From: Zasmidium citrigriseum
Lineage: Eukaryota > Ascomycota > Dothideomycetes > Mycosphaerellales > Mycosphaerellaceae
Direction: 5' to 3'
Length of the DNA: 64,000 bases
NCBI GenBank assembly: GCA_002786025.1
Contig: NHNW01000043.1
Location: 396,965 to 460,964, forward strand
In this document: piece by piece, positions 56,850 through 64,000 of the stretch
Position numbering within the stretch: position 1 is the first letter of the stretch
How the letters are laid out: each line of letters begins with the position of its first letter
Translations under genes and position numbers: made by a program
Notes under the pieces: generated by a model
Database searches by the model: none
The model's input: the letters and a program-made list of their open reading frames with translations, nothing else
Told to the model about the DNA's origin: nothing

Positions 56850-58300
56850 CGATATATTTAATATTCGTAGTCTATATATTATTATTAGTAACCTCTCTAA
56901 ACTAGAATCTACCTATAGTAATATTAGACGCGTTAGTATAGATATAGATTATTAGCCTTATAGGTAGGTTAAATATCTTATAACCTAACGAGATATTAGT
57001 AGCGTTAATCTTCTATTAAAGGTTATTAATAGCTACCTATAGGAGACGTCTTCTTATACTACGATAGTCTTTAAAAGTAGTAATAAGGGTTAGAGTCTCG
57101 CGTTAAAGTTACGTATAAGTAGTTTAACTCCTACTACCTATACTAGGTAGCTATTAAGTAATTAAGTCTCGTCTAATATAAGTAAATAGTTATTAGTAGC
57201 TTAATTAGTAGTAGTAAGGACTCTTTAGGGCCTAGGGTTAATAATCTTACTCTTATTATAACTCTATTAACTTCTACACCTAGTACCTCTATAATTACAC
57301 TTTCTATACCCTTATTATTATTTATAGGAACGCCTAAGGTATCTATTAATAATTTCTATACCTCTTTTATAGATTAGGCTATACCTAACTATCTTAGTAC
57401 TAATCTAATAATAATAGTAAGGTTATTAAGGTAGTAATTTATGTTAATATATTACTAAATAGATTAGGGTTAGGGGGTTCTAAGAGCTAGTTAAGACTTT
57501 ATATAAGGAGGTTTAATATCTATAAAGTAGTTCTTAGTCTAGATAGTAGAATATCCCTATAGAGGTATCTACCTTACTATTAGACTATAAGAAGGTATTA
57601 ATATTCTACTATAACTAGTATTTTTCGAAAAGCGCTCTTAATATCTCGCCTAATAGTAATAGCGTCTAGGCTAGCCTTATATATAGCGTTAGTAATATTA
57701 TTAAATATAATATATAGAGTTACGCTATAGGGTAGTAGTACGAAATTATTTTATAAGGGTATAATATATTATAAATACCTACTAGCTACTATTATCCTTA
57801 GGTACTAATCCTTAAGGTAGAATAGTAATCGACTACCTATTTATAATCTCTATAATTCTACTCTTACTAAGTATATTATTAGATTAGCTAGGGTTCTTAG
57901 TAGGATTATTATTAGCTAAGCTATAATTAACCTTACTCGTTAGAGCGTTACTCTTTAGTTTACTTAGGCCCTTATATCTAATCTTAGCTCTAATAGTAAT
58001 AATATTAGAGATAATTTTAGTATAGGATAGGTTAACGTAGTCTTATAGAAAACGCTACTATTAGTAAGCTCTAAAAGGTATTTAAGAAGAAGAAAATAGT
58101 CGAGATACTAAGTAATTAAAGTATTTAGTTAAGGTAGTAGTAGTTAGGGTATCTTATTCTAAAGACTTAGATACTTATAGTTATAATAGCTTAGCTTATA
58201 GTAGTTACTATATATATAATTATTATAGTAGTTTATATCCTCTACCCTAAGGCCTTTATATTTATACTTACCTATATAGTTCTATTACTTATAAGGTATA
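56850..58300 (-). mobile_element. Relic of a DIRS-like retroelement: CCHC-type finger, reverse transcriptase, RNase H-like part
   Basis: On the minus strand a Cys/His-type finger shows at 58170-58260 as YxxYxxxxYxxxxY in IYSNYYKLSYYNYKYL, where Tyr replaces Cys and His; the spacing is C-x2-C-x4-H-x4-C. Next comes reverse transcriptase motif A, ITIRRDIKSAFRKILV (57624-57665), then GRYLYRDILLSRLRT, then LGVPINNNKGIES (57309-57345) and IEVLGVEVN (57267-57291), the usual LGI-x-D region. A part resembling the adjoining RNase H follows to about 56900. The order and the DIKSAFR style fit DIRS-like (tyrosine recombinase) elements in fungi. I did not find a recombinase or a clear YxDD. Frame changes occur, so it is older than the gene relics. 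Confidence 0.6.
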
Positions 58301-61079
58301 TCCTTTACCTCCTTCTTAAGCTTTTCTTCTAACCCTTTTAATAGTATATTAGGCGTATCCTTAGTAGGTCGCTTATTACTCTTCTTTAATAATAATCTAA
58401 TAATAGACTTTAGCCTAATAACGTACTTTTTTATATAGAATAATAGTTATAAGTTATAGGTATAAATCCTCGATACCTACTATATATTAAGTAAGAGATA
58501 GCTTTCTTAGCGTACCTACTTATAGACTATAATAACTAAGTCGTATATAGCTAGGTTTTAAATATATATCCTACTAAATAAGTATATATATTAGATAAAG
58601 GCGCTAAGGATTTAGGAAAGAACTAGTAGAGAGATTACCTCTACTTTATTATAGTATATAAGAAAAAGGTAGTAGTAAAAGCTTTTAAAGTAGTATATCT
58701 ATATAGATATAGAGTCTAACGCTTCCTTATCTATTAGTACTTTCTTAACCTTAATACTATCTTTATTAAGATTTAATATTATATTACTAGTAGTAGTCCT
58801 ATTATACTATCTATAAGCCTTTAGTAGTAGCGTAAGTAAGTCGAGTAGGTTAAAAAGCTCTTATATAGTACTATTCTTATTAACTTTAATTTATTACCTT
58901 TTAGGTATCTTCCTTTCTAGTACTTATAGTATAGGTTTACCCCTTTACGTTTAGGGTAGTTACTTATAGACTTACCTTAGTAGCTACTATTAAGCCTATT
59001 ATTTAGCTTCTACTTATATAATAGTATTATATCTTATTACCTAGTTCTAAGTATACTTATTTAGTATATTAAAAGAAAGTAGTAGTAGGTACTAAAGTAG
59101 TAGGGTTAACTAATTTAGAAGAGGCGTTTATAGTTTCTAACTAATAAGCCTTTAAGGTACTAGATTATAGTAAGGATTATTAGTAGGCCTAGTAGAACTA
59201 ATACTACTATTTTTACCTCCTCTAGTATTACTATTACTAATACTATATTATAGATTAATAATTTAATTAAAGTAAGGTAGCTAATATATATTTTCCTTAA
59301 TCTAAATATCTAACTATATATTATAATAGATATTATAGGATATTAATAGTACTACTAGTATTACTATAGGTATAATAAAGTCGCCTACGAGACCTTACTA
59401 GCCTTCTTCTAGTACTACTTACTACTATTAGGCTCTACTATTAATATTATCTTAATACTAAGAAGTAGTAATATATAGGTCTAGATAAATAGAACGCTAC
59501 TTTAGGATAAGGGTTAGAATTTTAATATATAAGTATAGCGTAATACTATAAATAGTAAATATAAAGATATAAAGGTTTATATAAGTAAAGAAAATAATAA
59601 TTCTCTTTATAATACTCTTAGGCTATAGATAAACGTAATATAAAGGAAGAAGAAGTAGTAATAACGGTAGAACTAAGAATACCTCTACCTTATATATAGG
59701 CTATACTAGAAAAGCTATAATCTAGTTATAATATAATAGCTTAGCTATCTACCTAAGAGATATCTTATAGTATATAAAATACTCTTAACTAAACTAAAAT
59801 TTATAATATATTATAGTTTCTACCCTTTAATATATCTACTAACTATATTATATACTCTAACCTAAATATCTAATAGACTAGGGTTATATTACTATACTAA
59901 GGGTTTCTAGTTTCTAATCCTAAATATAGGATTATTTATTCTAGTAATATTTAAGGTTTTTATTATCTATTCTTAGATAGAATAGCTACTATAAGAGAGC
60001 TATTTATAGTAATATATATACCTATATATTAAATTTAGTTATAATATTAATACCTTTTATAGGCTAGGATTATAAAACTATAGTTATATAGTATAATAGA
60101 AAGTATATTACTACTTATTATATATCTTTATTTTCCTTACCTACTTCTATAGGGTTTTAGGGTTAAACTTAGATCCTATTATAATAATAAATTAGAGTAC
60201 TATCCTAAAGCTATCGACTCTATAAGATCTACTATATAGTAGCCCTTCTATAAGTAGGATTATACTAGGAAATATTTTAAATTAAGGTACTACTACTAGA
60301 TTTTAGAAAGTTACTAGCCCTAAAGATCTCTAAGCTAGGCTATTCTAAATATAAGATTTAAATATTATATCTTCTATTTATTTATAAAGGCATTTATCTT
60401 AGAAGTTAAGTAATATAGTAATCTCTAATAGTAGGGCTTAAATATATACTAGGATTATTATTTTAAATTTTCTATTAGAGTAATATATATTTATAGGAAT
60501 TCTTTCTTTCTTAGATATAGGGTACTTTTAGAGTTATATTAGTTTTAAGTTTATAAGTTAGAGCTAGGTTATAGGAAAAAAATATTTAGAATCTTAGGAA
60601 TTTATTTTTTAGGGTTATATAGGATATTTAGATATATTTAATATATTATAGCTTAAGGTATAACTAGGGTCTACTATATTAGGTAGACTTAGAGTTCTTT
60701 AGAAGTAGTAAGATTAGGACTTCTACTAGATTTAAGGTATATTTAATAGAAGTATAGTAATTAGAGCTAAGCTTAGTTATATATTACTTACTTTTTTAAT
60801 AGAATATAAGACTTTAAGGTATTCTATTCTTATAGTATTATAAAATCTAGTTTATATACTACTAGCTAATTTATAATTCTAGCTATAGTATATATTACTA
60901 ATTTAGATATACTTTCTTAATCTAGGTTATATTATTTTTTTTTCTTTCTTAACTTTTCCTTTTTATTTATAGGATTATATATTTAATATTTCTAAAGAAT
61001 AGAATATATTATAAGATAATATACTAGTTACCTAGGCTAGTTTAGGATTATAATATTATATACTTTATACTTCTAACTA
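58301..61079. other. AT-rich repeat debris, no gene recognised
   Basis: Very rich in TA with few CpG. Some minus-strand runs next to the retroelement may be the rest of its first ORF. Many TTAGGGTT-like words occur without forming an array. I could not define element ends or terminal repeats. Confidence 0.35.
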
Positions 61080-62110
61080 AGCGCCTTCTTCCCTAGTAGA
61101 TAGAAATATCTATTAATATTATACTTACTTAGTTAATACCTTTTCTTATAGCTATTATACTTTACTAACCCTACTAATAAGATATACTAAAGCCTATAAG
61201 AAAGTATACTATATCTACTAGATAACTAAGAAGAATCTTTAAATATAATAATACTAAGAAATCTATCTTAGTATTACTTTAAAAAAGAATATAAGCCTAC
61301 TACTAGTATATATAGCTTAGCTTCTATTTATAAGGTATAGAGTACTATATTAGTAACCTAAAGAAGAAAAAAAACTAGGAGATTCTTTAAGGATTATACT
61401 TAATTATAAGAGGTTTCTTTTCTACTATAATAAGTAATAAGAGAAGGCGCTTAGCTAGTATAGAAGAATAAACTAGCCTATAATAGATTTACTACTAAGA
61501 AGAATAAGAAGATATTAAAGAATATCTCTAATAGAGTACTTACTAAGATACTTACTAGATAATATAATTATATACTATCTTTTAGTATAATACTTCTAAA
61601 AGTATAAAATAATATTAATACTATACTATTAGCTACTAAACGCTAAACCCTAATACGAGATACTAATAGGAGTAGAGCTTTAATTATAGCTAAAGGAGTT
61701 AGATAAGCTTATTAACTTATAGAAATCTAAGGAAAAGCTAAGGTAATAAAACTTCTCTAGTAGTATTTTAAAGAATTAAGAGTAATTATCTTATTACTAG
61801 GGCTAATAGTATCTATAATACTACTTATATAAGAAAAACTACTTATTTAGAGTAGGTAAGCTACTTATCTATTTTAAACTCTAAAACTAGGTAGAAAGTA
61901 GACTACTTAACTCTTAATATCTATCTAGACTATAAAGAGTATAGATATAAAAGCTTTAATAGGAGATATTTAGAAAAGATATAGAAGTTTAAAATAAGGC
62001 TAATAATACTCTCTAATAGAGTAGCTAAGCTACTATACTATAAGGTAGATATCTAAAGTATATAAATTAAAAAGCTTATATAATAACTTAAAGTAATTAG
62101 AGGTTTCCTA
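61080..62110 (+). pseudogene. Possible coding relic, Lys-rich, unassigned
   Basis: On the plus strand the reading is Lys/Arg/Tyr-rich with moderate continuity, for example FKKEYKPTTSIYSLASIYKV near 61280, which resembles the helix-turn-helix at the start of pogo-like fungal transposases. I found no DDE catalytic region after it. This could be a decayed transposon or chance in AT-rich DNA. Confidence 0.22.
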
Positions 62111-63860
62111 TATTAATAAACTAATTACCGCTTAAGTAATAATATAAATAGTACTATTAGAATATTTTTCTATAATACTACTAATATATTAGAAGCTATT
62201 AAGATAGAAAAAAGAAGCTAGCTAGTACCTTACTTAGATCTTAAACGCTACTATTACTATAATTAGGTATAGTAGAAATCTATAATATAACTTAAGTAAT
62301 ATATCTTATCTAATACTATATATAATATTACTATAGGCTATATTACTATTACTAAATTACTAGTAAGAGTAAGTAATAGTAGTAAATTATAAGTATATTA
62401 AGATTAAGAAAGTTAAAGGAGCTTCCTAGTATAGAGTTAGCTAATACTAGAAATACTACTAAGCGATAATTAAAAGTTTTAGAGTAAGTAATTAACTCTA
62501 TCTTTACTACTAGTTAACTATAGGGAAGAAACTACTACTACTTTTAAGAAGCTATTATAAGTATATATACTAGCCCTAAAGAACTACCTATTTCTATTAT
62601 ACTTATTATTTTAAGCGTTTAGGTATAGATTAAGAGACACTTACGCCTATATATATCTCTATCTAGTCTTATCTATAATATAGTATAATAATATAGTATC
62701 TAGAATAGAGAAGTAGTATTATAGGTTAATATACTAGTTACGTATACTAGGTATATAACTATAATCTTTTCTATTTTATATCTATAACTAAGTATCTTAT
62801 ATCTTAGTAAATTAAGATACTTATTAATTTTAAACTTACTTAAGTAATACCCTTTCTTATAGATATTATAGAGTTTAAAGACTTAGATTTTATATAGTCT
62901 TAGGATTAGTACTAGATTTAAAGTCTATATCTATAAACTCGATATACTTTCTAAAACGTAGGGTTGTTTTAATATCCTAGAGTACTATTAGAATACTTTC
63001 TTTTATAGAAAATAAAAAATAAAGAAAGTATTCTAAACTACTAGAATAAAAGGAGAATCTATAGGTATATACTTACTAAGTAATCTAAATATATATATAC
63101 TAAAGTAAGAAACTTCTTAAGATCTAGAGTTAGGGTTTCTTCTATCTAAGTAACTATATTTATCCTATATTCTATTCTATTTATATAGGGTTATATAATA
63201 AAATTAGCTATTAGTAGTTACTCTATATCTATAAAAAATATAAAAATAATAAACTACCTTAGTTTATAGGCCTAGTATCTTTTCTTTAATTAAAATAATA
63301 GTCTTTAGTATATTATTAGGAATACTAATATTAGGAGTAGTACGGTATCTAATCTTCTTTAATATTTATTATAGTAGTATATTACCTATATAGTTTCTTA
63401 TAGTCTTATAATATAAGTTAAGTTCTTCTATACTTTGTACTTATTAATTCTATTCTATAGTAGTTTATCCTATACTCTAGTTCTAAGACTATTTATTAGA
63501 GAGTTAAATTAAAGGAAGTACTAGAATAATATATAATATATAGGGTTAAGGAGTTAGAAGTAATAATATAAAAATAAATAATTCTTATAGCTAATTTAAT
63601 AATAGATAGAAAGTATAGTATTATACTACTTACTAAAGATTATACGCTACCCTATTATTATATATTTTTATTATTCTAAGGGTACTAAAGTAGTATATAG
63701 ATATTTTAAGTTACTTATCTACCTAAAACTAGAATATCTTATTTATTTATACCCTTTCTAAACTTAATAAGCGTAGGGTAGAGCTTAGGGTTATTAGCTT
63801 TAGAATTTATAGTATAATAGTAGAGTAGAGAAGGGTCTGTTAGTACTACGTTAGTTTAGG
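62111..63860. other. AT-rich subtelomeric DNA, no gene seen
   Basis: Continuous AT-rich, RIP-like sequence up to the telomere junction. No satellite-like subtelomeric repeat was evident on reading, and no telomere-linked helicase. Confidence 0.35.
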
Positions 63861-63887
63861 GTATGTAGTCCGTGCGCCTGCGAGGGT
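63861..63887. other. Short un-mutated collar beside the telomere
   Basis: GTATGTAGTCCGTGCGCCTG is followed by CGAGGGT. Four TG dinucleotides lie within 27 bases, against almost none in the adjoining kilobases. Confidence 0.6.
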
Positions 63888-64000
63888 TTAGGGTTAGGGT
63901 TAGGGTTAGGGTTAGGGTTAGGGTTAGGGTTAGGGTTAGGGTTAGGGTTAGGGTTAGGGTTAGGGTTAGGGTTAGGGTTAGGGTTAGGGTTAGGGTTAGG
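63888..64000 (+). repeat. Telomere repeat (TTAGGG), 18 full units plus TTAGG
   Basis: 113 bases of perfect TTAGGG. The G-rich strand runs 5' to 3' toward the window's right end, the orientation expected at a right-hand chromosome end. No degenerate units are present. Confidence 0.98.

Noticed and set aside
57360..57430. YxDD active-site motif of the reverse transcriptase
   Set aside because: The region between the two clear RT blocks has a frame change and no readable Asp-Asp pair, so I do not claim it.
58300..63860. Telomere-linked RecQ-type helicase
   Set aside because: Often found at fungal chromosome ends, but no helicase motif could be read on either strand here. The helicase in the window is SNF2-type and 50 kb inward.
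1..64000. Artificial or reassigned-stop genome as the reason for all the TAG codons
   Set aside because: Reassignment would not remove CA and TG from introns, spacers and both strands, nor turn ATG into ATA; RIP explains all of these.

Overview
This is a fungal (filamentous ascomycete-type) chromosome end. The right edge is 18 perfect TTAGGG repeats plus TTAGG, G-rich strand reading outward, so position 64000 is at or near the physical end. Across almost all of the window the dinucleotides CpA and TpG are nearly absent on both strands and TpA is in large excess, while CpG is kept. This is the mark of repeat-induced point mutation (RIP) acting on CpA close to saturation. As a result almost no open reading frame survives: CAG, CAA and TGG codons have become TAG or TAA and most ATG starts have become ATA. 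The few open frames left are mainly antisense shadows or repeat readings.

Reading through the RIP stops shows that positions 1 to about 56,200 are a dense gene graveyard. Many genes on both strands still keep one reading frame over hundreds to 1,700 codons with no indel that I could find. Recognisable ones are an SNF2-family ATPase (8.66-14.78 kb, at least four introns), a cyclin of the K/T/Ctk2 type (15.1-16.2 kb) and a macro-domain protein of the Poa1 type (55.4-56.0 kb, minus). Just upstream of the ATPase, on the same strand, lies a relic of about 1,700 codons with no family I know. A tandem array of at least nine paralogous genes of about 240 codons runs on the minus strand from about 36.5 to 49.2 kb, in units of about 1.0-1.1 kb. 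Some fifteen other relics are clear as coding but not recognised.

A short GC-rich palindrome, idealised as AATACCGGCCGGTATT, recurs more than forty times. It lies between the gene relics and inside introns of the ATPase gene, and I did not find it in an exon. In the tandem array a pair of copies brackets every spacer of about 175-205 bp. Three arrays of an 18-20 bp minisatellite (two with an AGAAGATCTT core, near 35.2-36.3 and 44.5-45.4 kb; a related looser one near 51.8-52.5 kb) and several other tandem repeats fill gaps. One 318-bp hAT-type MITE (18168-18485) has perfect 16-bp inverted repeats, a perfect 8-bp target duplication and normal CA/TG content, so it landed after RIP.

From about 56.2 to 63.86 kb the DNA changes: it is AT-rich, poor in CpG as well as CpA, and looks like old transposon debris. 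It includes a minus-strand reverse transcriptase with a CCHC-like finger that best fits a DIRS-like retroelement. The last 27 bases before the telomere repeats have normal TG content.

Nothing here is likely to make a full-length protein as it stands. Coordinates of relics are limits of recognisable coding frame; ends marked approximate are judged by eye.
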